Positions 39,944-48,768 of a stretch of 48,768 nucleotides of DNA are shown in pieces. The notes under the pieces were generated by a model. The model saw only the letters and a list, made by a program, of their open reading frames with translations, was not told the DNA's origin and ran no database searches. Position 1 is the stretch's first letter, and the number at the start of each line of letters is the position of its first letter. Made by a program: the position numbers and the translations under genes. This DNA comes from Clostridia bacterium (lineage in GTDB: Bacteria > Bacillota > Clostridia > Oscillospirales > Acutalibacteraceae): NCBI GenBank assembly GCA_017474125.1, contig JAFVIF010000040.1:1-48768 (forward strand). The letters are read 5' to 3'.

Positions 39944-41468
39944 AATAAATTCCCGCAAGCTTTAGTTTAAGGGAAGCAAGGTCGGAGGTATCTAATTCGC
40001 CATTCCTGTCTATATCGGCAAAAATGTAGGAATTGCTGATACCTGCAAGATAAAGCTTTAAGGTTGCCAAGTCGGTGGTGTTGATAATTGTGTCACCGTT
40101 AGCATCACCGTACAGCTCTTCCGAAAAATCTAAAATTGTTCCGCATAAGTCGCAGTCATATATTTGGCCTTCTCCGTAATATTTCCAAGCCAAAAATTTA
40201 TCCTCGTGGGAAATTTCGTTGGTGTCGGTATCAAGGCAAAGCTCATAATAAAAAACATTGCTGTTACTACTCGTATACTTACTGTAAATATTGGTGGTGG
40301 AAAGCAAATTAAAGGCAGTTCCGCTCATAATAAAGCCAAAAAATACACCGTTATTCGTGTTGGTAAGGTGGGCTATTTCATCCACCTTTCCGGTATCGAT
40401 ATCATAGGAATAAAGGCTTTTCCAGTCGCTATAGAAAATTCTGCCGTTATAGGCCGCCATTCCCGAATAGTAACCGCTATAGTAATCTGCACCACCGTTA
40501 TAGTACCATTTTTTATCAAGGGTTGCTAAAAGCTGTGAAGTGCTGAAATTACGGTCGGTACGTACAAGGCCGCCCTTTTGGTAATCAAGATAATACCAAT
40601 AGCCGCCGGTATATACCATAGAGGAATCGGCTTCCTTCCAAATACTGCCGCCGCTATAGGCGCTGCAGGTAATATTACTGCCCAGCGGATCATACCAGCC
40701 GTCGTGAAGTCCGTCGTTTATCTGCGCATCGGAAAGAAGGAACTTTCGGTGCATTGCCTGACCTAAAAAGTCAACCGCCGCATTGGAATCCTCACTTACA
40801 ATAGGGTCGTCGTGGGTTATATCTACGTGGTACCATCTGCCACCGATTTTAACAAGGTTCCAGGAATGGTTATCCTCTTCGTTGCTTCTTACCCATTTAG
40901 ACTCAATACCGCATTCTCTGAGTAGCAGATGATAAGCAAAGGAATAAGCCTGACATACGCCCTTACCTTCGGTAAAAAGCTCATATACCGTATAGTTTGG
41001 CTGACCGTTGATCTTATAATAATCCATATCGTACTTATAATAAGTAGCAATCCAGTCGTGCAGATAAAGTGCCTTTTCAAGGTCGCTTAAGCCGTCGGGC
41101 ATAGAATAAATTATGGTATAAGCCGTGGTATAAAGCGAAACAAGGCTATCGTATATTGAATCCTTATCGTGACCGTTTTTATAATTAAAGGATGATATTT
41201 TTGTTACGTAATTGCCCGAATAGTTATAGTTGCAATTATAATAGTAATGGTGAGTTTCGGGATAACGGTAATACATATTCTTTTCAATTTCCGCAAGCTG
41301 ACTAACCGTAATATTATACTTTTTTAAGTTAAGCGAGCTTTCTCCGTCAAGCACGGCAGTAATAAATGCCGTTTCAGCACCGCTATAATCGGCGGCGGAA
41401 ACGCTGAAGGAAGGCAATATACCTACCAAAAGAATAATGCAAAGAACAAAGGAAATAATTTTTTTCAT
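39942..41468 (-). CDS. Secreted transglutaminase-like protein with type I dockerin
   Basis: 508 residues. Signal peptide 1-25 (cut after VSA). The transglutaminase-like core has the Cys in EGKGVCQAYSFAYHLLL (about residue 170), the His in DNHSWNLVKIGGRWYHV and the Asp in the following VDITHDDP. A beta-propeller-like middle follows (WYYLDYQKGGLVRTD, GRIFYSDWKSLYSYD). The C-terminal dockerin has two Ca2+-binding repeats, DANGDTIINTTDLATLKLYL and DIDRNGELDTSDLASLKLKL. Dockerins bind cohesins, so it should join a cellulosome-like or surface complex. Such proteins may be peptidases or transglutaminases. Confidence 0.85.
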   Translation of the reverse strand: MKKIISFVLCIILLVGILPSFSVSAADYSGAETAFITAVLDGESSLNLKKYNITVSQLAEIEKNMYYRYPETHHYYYNCNYNYSGNYVTKISSFNYKNGHDKDSIYDSLVSLYTTAYTIIYSMPDGLSDLEKALYLHDWIATYYKYDMDYYKINGQPNYTVYELFTEGKGVCQAYSFAYHLLLRECGIESKWVRSNEEDNHSWNLVKIGGRWYHVDITHDDPIVSEDSNAAVDFLGQAMHRKFLLSDAQINDGLHDGWYDPLGSNITCSAYSGGSIWKEADSSMVYTGGYWYYLDYQKGGLVRTDRNFSTSQLLATLDKKWYYNGGADYYSGYYSGMAAYNGRIFYSDWKSLYSYDIDTGKVDEIAHLTNTNNGVFFGFIMSGTAFNLLSTTNIYSKYTSSNSNVFYYELCLDTDTNEISHEDKFLAWKYYGEGQIYDCDLCGTILDFSEELYGDANGDTIINTTDLATLKLYLAGISNSYIFADIDRNGELDTSDLASLKLKLAGIY

Positions 41469-41533
41469 GGCTTTCTCCTCTTAATACTCAGGTGAAAAGA
41501 GGGACAGTATAACTGCCCCTAAATAGCTTCGGT

Positions 41534-43108
41534 TTATAAATCAAGTATTCCTGCAAGAAACAGCTTAAGGGTAGCCAAATCGGAGGTGTTAACGTATTGG
41601 TCAGCATTTAGGTCTGCCGCCATAACGTTAATATCCTTTAAAGTTCCCGCCAAATAAAGCTTCATACCTGCAAGGTCGCTGGTATTAACCTCGTCATCCC
41701 CGTCTAAGTCGCCCTGCTTATAGTCGCCTAAAGCAGGAATAGACTGGCGTTCAATAACGTCACCGCATATGTAACAGCGTTTTATCTTTTCGCCCTCTTC
41801 GGTTTTGGTTGCTTCCCTTATAACCTCCCAATCGGTGGGGATGTGAACACCTAAGGTGTAGTATCCGTCAACATCAACGTTGGTTTTGATATTGCTGTCA
41901 GAGGTAATATAGTTAATGGTTTTTCCGCTCATATTCATACCGAAGTAATAAAGCTCCTTAGGACGGTCAATCTGAAGAGTGTTAAACTCGTCGTGGTGGG
42001 TATCGTAAACGTAAATATCAGTTTCATCGTTAAAGAAAAGATGCTCGTTATACTCAAAAAGTCCACTGAAATATCCGCCATAAAAGTTGTTTCCTATACG
42101 CCAGCCGTACAAATCTGCTTCTTCGTAATGGTAACCGATTTCCATAATTCGCTCGGCAGTTTTAAAATCCTTGGTTTTCATAAGTCCACCGGCATCACCG
42201 CTACTGTCAAGATAATACCAGTATTCACCGATTTTCAAAACGGAGGAGCCTGCTTCTCGCCAGGAAGTATTACCCTCGTACTCACCGCAGACAATGGAGC
42301 CGTCCTTATTCATAGGAATATAGAAGTTATCATGATTGCCGTCGGCAACAATCTGACTGTCGGAAAGCAGGAAGTTTGTGTGCCTAACCTCTCCAAGATA
42401 GTCGTAATGGTAAACCTCGCCGATAATGGGGTCGTCGTGGGTAACGTCTACGTGGTACCATTTACCGTCGATTTTAACTACGTTCCAGCCGTGGGCATCG
42501 GTATCACTTACAACGTAGTGCGCTTCAATGCCTACCTTACGAAGCATATACATATAGGTATATGCATAGCTTTGGCAAACACCCATTTTATCACTGAAAA
42601 AGCCGATAACGTCGTGGTTTTCGTGGTGTTCACCCTCGAAAAGGCGGTAGTCGTACATAAAGTTTACACAAATCCAGTCGTGGATGTAGAGCGCCTTCTC
42701 GAAGTCGTTCATTTTTCTTACCTTAAAAAGTATGGGTGCAATGGTATCCTCAACCTTTTTGATTTCGGCATCGTACTGTTCTTTATTAAGGTTATACTTC
42801 ACTTCAACGTATGCCACCTTGCCGCTGCTATATGAATAAACCTTAAATTCATAGTAGCCTTGCTCGTTAACCGCAACGTTACAGCCGACCTCGGGATAGT
42901 CCCAAATTATATCATTAAAAAATCCGTTTACATCGGCTGAGGACACGTCAAAGTCATCAAACTCAATTTTTTCCTCGCAGTTAATAAGCTCTTCGTAAAT
43001 ATGCTTTTTATAGCCCTTAAGCTCATCCTTTTCGCTTGCGGCTACGCCAAAAGGCAACACGCCGATAACCAGTACTATACAAAGCAGCACAGAAATAATT
43101 TTTTTCAA
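41534..43108 (-). CDS. Secreted transglutaminase-like protein with type I dockerin (paralogue)
   Basis: 524 residues, same layout as the downstream gene: signal peptide 1-24, core with Cys in DKMGVCQSYAYTYMYML, His in TDAHGWNVVKIDGKWYHV, Asp in VDVTHDDP, a middle region (YWYYLDSSGDAGGLM, HLFFNDETDIYVYD) and a dockerin with DLDGDDEVNTSDLAGMKLYL and DLNADQYVNTSDLATLKLFL. The pair arose by tandem duplication and has diverged considerably outside the motifs. A small hairpin (41503-41522) lies between the genes and may reduce read-through. Confidence 0.85.
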   Translation of the reverse strand: MKKIISVLLCIVLVIGVLPFGVAASEKDELKGYKKHIYEELINCEEKIEFDDFDVSSADVNGFFNDIIWDYPEVGCNVAVNEQGYYEFKVYSYSSGKVAYVEVKYNLNKEQYDAEIKKVEDTIAPILFKVRKMNDFEKALYIHDWICVNFMYDYRLFEGEHHENHDVIGFFSDKMGVCQSYAYTYMYMLRKVGIEAHYVVSDTDAHGWNVVKIDGKWYHVDVTHDDPIIGEVYHYDYLGEVRHTNFLLSDSQIVADGNHDNFYIPMNKDGSIVCGEYEGNTSWREAGSSVLKIGEYWYYLDSSGDAGGLMKTKDFKTAERIMEIGYHYEEADLYGWRIGNNFYGGYFSGLFEYNEHLFFNDETDIYVYDTHHDEFNTLQIDRPKELYYFGMNMSGKTINYITSDSNIKTNVDVDGYYTLGVHIPTDWEVIREATKTEEGEKIKRCYICGDVIERQSIPALGDYKQGDLDGDDEVNTSDLAGMKLYLAGTLKDINVMAADLNADQYVNTSDLATLKLFLAGILDL

Positions 43109-43220
43109 TAAATTTCACCCTTAAATTTTGTTAGCTGAACGGAATATACCATCTCGCTCCATTATATATTTTACTTTTAAAATTATAATAAGTCAACCCG
43201 TATTAAAAATTTCTATAAAA

Positions 43221-43253
43221 TATCCTATGCAGAATATTTTTCTGCATAGGATA
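43221..43253 (-). terminator. Terminator of the citrate synthase-gntR-aconitase operon
   Basis: TATCCTATGCAGA (43221-43233) and TCTGCATAGGATA (43241-43253) form a perfect 13-base stem after the aconitase stop. Confidence 0.9.
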
Positions 43254-43273
43254 CAGTAAAAAATAGCCAAAAA

Positions 43274-45202
43274 TCAGTTGCTTTGGGCTACGTAGGCAAG
43301 GAGTCCGCCTGCCTTTAATATTGCCTTTTGGCGCTGGGTAAAGGAGCAGCTAAGCTTAATGCTGTCGCCGGTGGTGTTGTTCTTAAGGATAATTTCACCC
43401 TTGTCCATACCGCTGAACACATCGCTTACCGAAAGACTGTCGTTCTGATTAAGCTTATCGTAATCGTCGGGGTTAGAAAGGGTTACGGGCATAATGCCTG
43501 CATTTATAAGGTTTGCAATATGAATACGGGCAAAGCTCTTGGCAATTACAACCCTAACACCCAAATACATTGGAACGAGTGCGGCATGCTCACGGGAGGA
43601 GCCCTGACCGTAGTTGGAGCCGCCTAAAATAAAGCTTTCGCCTGCGGCCTTTGCTCGCTCAGGGAAGGTTTTATCACATACACCGAAGCAGAACTGACTA
43701 AGATAAGGAATATTTGAACGGTAAGGCAGAATTTTAGCTCCTGCAGGCATAATATGGTCGGTGGTAATGTTATCGCCTACCTTAAGCACGAGGGGTGCGG
43801 TAAGCTCATTCTTCTGAGGGCGGGCATCGGGGAATTTTTTAATATTGGGGCCGCGAAGCACCTCTAAAGCCTTCGCCTCGTCGGCAGGAGCAGGCTCAAT
43901 AACCGCGCTGTCGTTAATAAGGAAGCTTTCGGGCATAGTAACCTTTATTTCCTCACCCATAAGTCTCGGGTCGGTAATTTCGCCCGTAAGAGCGGCGGCA
44001 ACCGCAGTTTCAGGTGAAACGAGATAAACCTGACCGTCGGCGGTACCGCTTCTGCCTTCAAAGTTACGGTTAAAGGTACGAAGAGATACACCTGCCGAAT
44101 TAGGCGAAAATCCCATACCTATACAAGGACCGCAGGCACATTCAAGCACTCTGGCACCCGATGCAATAATATCCGACAATGCTCCGCAATCGGCAAGCAT
44201 GGTAAGCACCTGCTTGCTTCCGGGGGAAACCGAAAGGCTAACGCTTTCCTTAATGGTTTTACCCTTAAGCATAGCGGCGCATTTAAGCATATCGTAAAGA
44301 GAGGAATTGGTACATGAGCCGATACAAACCTGATCCACCTTCGTTCCCTTAAGGGAGGATACCGTAACGATATTGTCAGGGCTGTGGGGACAAGCAATAA
44401 GAGGCTCAAGGGTCGAAAGGTTTATATCAATAATTTTATCGTATTCTGCATCCTCATCGCTGCTAAGAGGAATATAATCCTCCTCTCTTCCCTGTCTTTT
44501 AAGGAAGTCGCGGGTAATTTCGTCTGAAGGGAATATAGAGGTAGTTGCGCCAAGCTCGGTACCCATATTGGTTATGGTTGCGCGCTCGGGCACCGAAAGG
44601 GTTTTAACACCCTCGCCTCCCCATTCAATAATGGCGCCTACACCGCCCTTTACAGAAAGAATACGCAAAATTTCAAGACTAACGTCCTTGGCGGTAACGT
44701 AGGGGTTCAATTTACCCGTAAGGTTTACCTTATACATTTTTGGCATGGTGATAAAGTATGCGCCGCCACCCATTGCAACGGCAACGTCAAGACCGCCTGC
44801 GCCAAAGGACAGCATACCGATTCCGCCGCCTGTAGGTGTGTGACTGTCGGAGCCGATAAGGGTTTTACCGGGCTTTCCGAAGCGCTCTAAGTGTACCTGA
44901 TGGCAAATGCCGTTACCGGGTCGGGAAAAGTAAATGCCGTGCTTTTTGGCAACCGACTGAATATAACGGTGGTCATCGGCGTTTTCAAAGCCCGACTGCA
45001 GGGTATTATGGTCGATATAGGCAACACTTTTTTCGGTTTTAACTCTGTCTATACCCATAGTTTCAAACTCAAGATAAGCCATAGTACCGGTGGCATCCTG
45101 AGTAAGAGTCTGGTCGATTTTTAAGGAGATTTCCGTACCCACGGTCATATCACCGCTGACAAGGTGCTCCTTGATAATTTTTTGTGCTATAGTAAGTCCC
45201 AT
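43274..45202 (-). CDS. acn: Aconitate hydratase
   Basis: 642 residues, the shorter form common in clostridia. Cluster ligands: CIGSCTNSS and CACGPCIGMG. Substrate segments DSHTPTGGGIG, SPGSKQVL, and the swivel-domain GGSNYGQGSSREHA with the catalytic Ser region are all present. It converts citrate to isocitrate through a [4Fe-4S] cluster. It is last in the operon after Re-citrate synthase and GntR; the ribosome site GAGGAG overlaps the gntR stop. No isocitrate dehydrogenase lies in the window. Confidence 0.95.
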   Translation of the reverse strand: MGLTIAQKIIKEHLVSGDMTVGTEISLKIDQTLTQDATGTMAYLEFETMGIDRVKTEKSVAYIDHNTLQSGFENADDHRYIQSVAKKHGIYFSRPGNGICHQVHLERFGKPGKTLIGSDSHTPTGGGIGMLSFGAGGLDVAVAMGGGAYFITMPKMYKVNLTGKLNPYVTAKDVSLEILRILSVKGGVGAIIEWGGEGVKTLSVPERATITNMGTELGATTSIFPSDEITRDFLKRQGREEDYIPLSSDEDAEYDKIIDINLSTLEPLIACPHSPDNIVTVSSLKGTKVDQVCIGSCTNSSLYDMLKCAAMLKGKTIKESVSLSVSPGSKQVLTMLADCGALSDIIASGARVLECACGPCIGMGFSPNSAGVSLRTFNRNFEGRSGTADGQVYLVSPETAVAAALTGEITDPRLMGEEIKVTMPESFLINDSAVIEPAPADEAKALEVLRGPNIKKFPDARPQKNELTAPLVLKVGDNITTDHIMPAGAKILPYRSNIPYLSQFCFGVCDKTFPERAKAAGESFILGGSNYGQGSSREHAALVPMYLGVRVVIAKSFARIHIANLINAGIMPVTLSNPDDYDKLNQNDSLSVSDVFSGMDKGEIILKNNTTGDSIKLSCSFTQRQKAILKAGGLLAYVAQSN

Positions 45203-45206
45203 TTTA

Positions 45207-45851
45207 TTAATTCTCCTCGCTGATTATATGCTTATAAGCATTTTTAACGTGCTCTGTCATTTTTTCGGCTGCCAAAGCGGGGTCGCGCTTAATAAGTGCG
45301 TTAAGCACCGCTCTGTGTTCTTCATAGGAATGCTCGGCGCGTATTATGTTTTCCACCGCCGCCTTGCGGTATTTTTGTATTTTTTTGTGAAGAGGCATAA
45401 GGGTAGTGTAAATAACGTTGCTTCCGGAAAGCTTATAAATAAGCTGGTGAAAATCGTTATCCACCCTTTTAATGCGGTCTGCATCCTGCTTTTTTGCGTA
45501 AAATTCCTGCAAATCAACAAGCTCCTCAAGTTTTCTGAGCTCTTCATCGGTAATTCTTTCTGCCGCCTTGCCTGCCGCCATCCCTTCAATAAGGCAACGA
45601 ATTTCGTAAATATCGCATAGGTCGTCGTTATTAATACCGAGAACAACCGAGCCGCGGACGCCCTCCTCTATAATATGCTCGTCGGCAAGCCTTCTCAGCG
45701 CTTCGCGCACGGGAGTACGGCTTACGCCCAAGGTTTCGCATATTTTAAGCTCGGTAAGAACCTCGCCCCTTGAATATTTACCGCTTAAAATATCGGTTTC
45801 AAGGCGCTCGTAAACCTGATCTGCAAGGGAAACTGTTTTATGCTCTAACAT
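45207..45851 (-). CDS. GntR-family regulator, FadR/FCD type
   Basis: 214 residues. The N-terminal winged helix (ADQVYERLETDILSGKYSRGEVL, LGVSRTPVREALRRL) is followed by an all-helical FCD ligand domain with the metal-binding pattern Asp in RVDNDFHQLIYKLS and His residues in YEEHRAVL and MTEHVKNAYKH. It sits between the two enzymes it probably regulates, perhaps responding to citrate or a related acid. A matching dyad covers the operon promoter. Confidence 0.88.
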   Translation of the reverse strand: MLEHKTVSLADQVYERLETDILSGKYSRGEVLTELKICETLGVSRTPVREALRRLADEHIIEEGVRGSVVLGINNDDLCDIYEIRCLIEGMAAGKAAERITDEELRKLEELVDLQEFYAKKQDADRIKRVDNDFHQLIYKLSGSNVIYTTLMPLHKKIQKYRKAAVENIIRAEHSYEEHRAVLNALIKRDPALAAEKMTEHVKNAYKHIISEEN

Positions 45852-45869
45852 AAAGCTCCTCCGTATAAA

Positions 45870-47246
45870 TTAAAGTCGTTTAAGCCTTCCGCCCGAAAAC
45901 AGCTCGATTTTTTCTTCAATTTCGCCGTTTGAAAGGGAGGTTTGTCTGCCATCCTCGTATTCCTTATCAATCCATTCCTTAAGGGCAATAACCAGCGGGT
46001 CGCGTTTATCAACCTGCTCTTCACCTACAAGATGGTAGTTTTCGTTTATCCAATAAGCAATACCTGCAAGTCCCGAGGTTTTGCTTAGCAGTACCGCAGG
46101 GCGCTTGCCGAGAATTTTTTCGGTGTTGAAAATATTATATATTTCCTCATCCTTTAAAAGGCCGTCGGCGTGAATACCTGCTCTGGTTACGTTGAAGTTT
46201 CTGCCGACAAAGGGTGTCATAGGAGGAATATCGTAGCCCATTTCATTTTTAAAATATTCGCCGATTTCTGTTATTGCTGTGGTATCCATACCGTCAAGGC
46301 TTCCTCTGAGCGATGCATATTCAATAACCATTGCCTCCAAGGGTATGTTACCCGTTCTTTCTCCTATTCCAAGCAAGGAGCAGTTTACGGCACAAGCACC
46401 GTAAAGCCAAGCAGTAGAAGCATTGGTAACAGCCTTATAAAAGTCATTATGGCCGTGCCATTCAAGCATTTCGCTGGGTACGTCGGAATAATGCTGAAGT
46501 CCGTAAATAATTCCCGGCACGCTTCGGGGAAGCGCAACCTCGCTAAAGGGTACGCCGTAGCCCATAGTATCGCAGGCGCGGATTTTTACGGGAATGCCTG
46601 CATCCTGACTCATTTTCATAAGCTCGTTAACAAAGGGCACAACAAAGCCGTAGAAGTCGGCGCGGGTTATATCCTCAAGGTGACACCTTGGCATAACGCC
46701 TGCCTCAAAGGCAAGAGAAACAGCCGAAAGGTAATGCTCAAGGGCCTGCTTTCTGGTCATTTTAAGCTTTTTAAAAATATGATAGTCGGAGCAGGAAACG
46801 AGAATACCCGTTTCTCTTATTCCTAAATCCTTAACAAGCTTAAAGTCCTCCTTGCTTGCCCTTATCCAGGTGGTTATTTCGGGGAACTTAAGGCCTAATT
46901 CACGGCATTTTTCCAATGCTTCTCGGTCCTTTTTGCTGTACACGAAAAACTCGGTTTGGCGGATAATTCCGTAGGGGCCGCCAAGCTTTGACATAAGCTT
47001 ATAAAGGTCAACTATCTGCTTTACGGTGTAAGGCTCTACCGACTGCTGTCCGTCTCGAAGGGAGGTGTCGGTAATCCAAATTTCCTTGGGCATACTCATA
47101 GGCACCCTGCGGTGGTTAAAGGCGATTTTCGGTACGTCCTCGTAATTATATACGTTTCTGTAAAGATTAGGCTCTGCTACGTCCTGCAGAGAGTATTTAT
47201 AGCTTTTAAGCTCAAGTAAATTACTTTTGGGCGATATTTCCAACAT
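45870..47246 (-). CDS. Re-type citrate synthase (isopropylmalate synthase family)
   Basis: 458 residues from the ATG at 47246 (a GTG three codons earlier is possible). HMGL-like TIM barrel with the metal and catalytic motif ITDTSLRDGQQSVEPYTVKQ, CHLEDITRADFYGF, EWHGHNDFYKAV and GERTGNIPLEAM. The sequence is of the sub-family containing the Clostridium kluyveri Re-citrate synthase, which replaces the ordinary Si-enzyme in some anaerobes; homocitrate or isopropylmalate synthase are the alternatives. The company of aconitase supports citrate synthase and a route to 2-oxoglutarate and glutamate. Confidence 0.8.
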   Translation of the reverse strand: MLEISPKSNLLELKSYKYSLQDVAEPNLYRNVYNYEDVPKIAFNHRRVPMSMPKEIWITDTSLRDGQQSVEPYTVKQIVDLYKLMSKLGGPYGIIRQTEFFVYSKKDREALEKCRELGLKFPEITTWIRASKEDFKLVKDLGIRETGILVSCSDYHIFKKLKMTRKQALEHYLSAVSLAFEAGVMPRCHLEDITRADFYGFVVPFVNELMKMSQDAGIPVKIRACDTMGYGVPFSEVALPRSVPGIIYGLQHYSDVPSEMLEWHGHNDFYKAVTNASTAWLYGACAVNCSLLGIGERTGNIPLEAMVIEYASLRGSLDGMDTTAITEIGEYFKNEMGYDIPPMTPFVGRNFNVTRAGIHADGLLKDEEIYNIFNTEKILGKRPAVLLSKTSGLAGIAYWINENYHLVGEEQVDKRDPLVIALKEWIDKEYEDGRQTSLSNGEIEEKIELFSGGRLKRL

Positions 47247-47270
47247 TATAATCACTCGCTTTCGGTATTA

Positions 47271-47308
47271 GTGTATACAATTATACTTATATACACGTAG
47301 ATTGTCAA
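47271..47308 (-). promoter_or_regulatory. Promoter with embedded operator of the citrate operon
   Basis: On the minus strand TTGACA (47303-47308), 17 bases, TATAAT (47280-47285). The dyad GTGTATA (47271-47277) and TATACAC (47290-47296), separated by 12 bases, is centred on the -10 box, so a bound GntR dimer would exclude polymerase. Confidence 0.8.
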
Positions 47309-47455
47309 TACAAAAATTCAAAAATACCGAGCCAAGAGCTTTATCCGTGAAAAATAAACGCAACTTCTTTTTAAAAAATTTCCTTTATTTTGCCACCTTT
47401 GTTATATATAATAGTATATATAATAGAATTAATAAAAGTATTAGGAGCGAATACT

Positions 47456-48768
47456 ATGGAAAAGAAAATTATGAACACCTGGACCCCCCTCGAATGTTCC
47501 TGCGAAAACAATAAGGTTGAAACTAACGTTTGGGGAAGAAAATACGTTACCGAAAACAACATTCTGTTTTCTTCGGTAAAGGTACTTGACGAGGAAATTC
47601 TTTCCTCCCCCATAAGAGTTGTTGCCAAGGAAAACGGTGAGGACTGCAACTGGGTTGAAATTGAAAACTTCATACTCAGCAAAAATGATGAAAAAGCTAT
47701 AATTGCGGGTAGTATGCGCGGCGAATATATTACCGTTGACGTAGTTTCCACCGTTGAATTCGACGGATATACCAATATAGTCCTTAACGCTATGCCACGC
47801 ACTCACACTCTTTACGAGGATGCTCACTACGGCAGACAAATCCCCAAGGGCTTTAGTCTTGATAAATTATGGATTGAAATTCCCTTAAAGAAGCAGTACG
47901 CCAAAAACTTCCACTACTTCCCCAACCGTGCAGGCAATCCTACTCCTTCCTTTGAAGGCAAGGCTATTCCCGAAAACAGAGTTGCCTCCAGCAGAGAAAT
48001 TCCCTCCTCTATGGCTATGCACTTTATGCCAATTCTTTACGTTGGCGATGAAACCAGAGGCTTCTGCTTTGCCGCCGACGACTGCAAAAACTGGCAACCC
48101 GACGATATTAACAGAGCTATGGAAATTATCGACGGCGAAAACGAGGTTATCGTACGTCTTCACTTAACCGACAGTCTGCCAAAGTCTTGGATAAAAGAGG
48201 ACGGCACTCCCAAGGGCGTTGCAGCAATGCCCCTTACCTTTAACTTTAACTTCCAGTTCACCCCCGTTAAGCCATTCCCCGAGAACCCCTATAAGGAAAA
48301 GATTTTACATATCGACTGCTTTAACGGTAAAATTCTTGAAGAGTATAATGATTTCCTTAAATCCGAATGGGAAAAAGGCAGTGGTGAAATCTGCTACGAC
48401 AGAATGAAGAGACTGGGCGTTACCACCCTTATTCTCCACGAAAAATGGAATCCCGTTCAAAACTGCTGGATTATAGGCGAGGAAACCACCAAGAGAACTA
48501 TGGAAATAGTAACCGAATGCCATAACAGAGGTATTAAGGTTATCCCCTACTTCGGCTACGAGCTTTCCACCCTTTCTCCCCTTTGGTACGAAAAGCGTGA
48601 GGAATGGGTAAATATGGTTGCTCCCGGCGTTGTCAAGGATTTCTCCTGGTACAGAAAACCCAATCAGCGTGACCGTCATATGTGTTCGGGAAGCGGCTTT
48701 AACGAAGCACTTTTAGAGGGTATTAAAAAGGTTATTACCGATTTCGATTTCGACGGTCTTTATATTGA
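47456..48768 (+). CDS. Glycoside-hydrolase-like protein (DUF6067/GH123-like), 3' end outside window
   Basis: 437 codons from the ATG at 47456 (AGGAGCG upstream), still open at the window edge. There is no signal peptide, so it is cytoplasmic. The first 250 residues look like a beta-sandwich (WGRKYVTENNILFSSVKVLDEE, GFCFAADDCKNWQ). A TIM-barrel-like domain then starts (RMKRLGVTTLILHEKWN, NRGIKVIPYFGYELS, and ITDFDFDGLYI), as in alpha-galactosidase-like and GH123/DUF6067 proteins. The sugar substrate is unknown. Several TATAAT-like -10 boxes lie at 47407-47424. Confidence 0.65.
   Translation, partial: MEKKIMNTWTPLECSCENNKVETNVWGRKYVTENNILFSSVKVLDEEILSSPIRVVAKENGEDCNWVEIENFILSKNDEKAIIAGSMRGEYITVDVVSTVEFDGYTNIVLNAMPRTHTLYEDAHYGRQIPKGFSLDKLWIEIPLKKQYAKNFHYFPNRAGNPTPSFEGKAIPENRVASSREIPSSMAMHFMPILYVGDETRGFCFAADDCKNWQPDDINRAMEIIDGENEVIVRLHLTDSLPKSWIKEDGTPKGVAAMPLTFNFNFQFTPVKPFPENPYKEKILHIDCFNGKILEEYNDFLKSEWEKGSGEICYDRMKRLGVTTLILHEKWNPVQNCWIIGEETTKRTMEIVTECHNRGIKVIPYFGYELSTLSPLWYEKREEWVNMVAPGVVKDFSWYRKPNQRDRHMCSGSGFNEALLEGIKKVITDFDFDGLYI

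Noticed and set aside
41993..42835. 280-codon plus-strand ORF
   Set aside because: It lies wholly antisense to the signal-peptide/transglutaminase/dockerin gene, has no family features and no ribosome site; the minus frame explains the region.
46170..46826. 218-codon plus-strand ORF
   Set aside because: Antisense to the Re-citrate synthase gene, whose catalytic motifs are unmistakable.

Overview
The window reads as the chromosome of a strictly anaerobic, low-GC, Gram-positive member of the Bacillota, most likely class Clostridia (Oscillospirales or Eubacteriales type, probably gut or rumen). The reasons are an Re-type citrate synthase, a flavodiiron/superoxide reductase/rubredoxin oxygen-defence cluster, two dockerin-bearing transglutaminases, a zinc-ribbon L28 and strong AGGAGG-type ribosome binding sites throughout. 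I cannot name a species.

The left half (1 to about 24,413) is accessory DNA stacked on the 3' end of guaA. The last codons of guaA (24398-24413) recur at 15941-15956 and, slightly diverged, at 10612-10625. This marks at least two tandem integrations. The rightmost (15941-24413) is a complete-looking integrative mobilizable element: XRE repressor, excisionase, tyrosine integrase, MobC-like protein, RepA-like ATPase, MobV relaxase, TnpV, and a BlaI/BlaR1 pair as cargo. The next (10612-15956) has kept its ends and cargo but lost integrase and mobilization genes. Its cargo is two bacterial-PH membrane proteins with an M50-type protease behind an attenuator-like leader, and a HEPN-motif protein. 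Further left lies a LytTR two-component system and the seven-gene surface-protein operon it probably controls (SPQTG anchor, repeated YTVTIP modules, InlB-type repeats), a zinc-ribbon XRE regulator and a duplicated acetyltransferase. Degenerate 3' ends of tnpV with their terminators mark the lost backbones.

The right half (24,402 to the end) is core-like DNA, nearly all on the minus strand: a CofE-like ligase with a stand-alone GMP synthetase subunit; a large secreted SGNH/CE2-like esterase; the oxygen-defence operon; an M14 relative without its zinc ligands; a NUDIX hydrolase; a frameshifted DUF3592 gene; an ECF sigma/anti-sigma pair; a GNAT; a four-helix-bundle (S23) gene beside a dense array of small hairpins; tRNA-Arg(CCG); rpmB; a MATE exporter; two dockerin transglutaminases; and an Re-citrate synthase, GntR, aconitase operon with an operator centred on its -10 box. 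A glycosidase-like gene runs off the right edge.

The most interesting points are the guaA-3' accretion with tnpV scars, the hairpin array beside the S23 gene, the leader/attenuator of the PH-M50 operon, the HEPN cargo gene, the GMP synthetase without an amidotransferase domain, and the zinc-less M14 protein.
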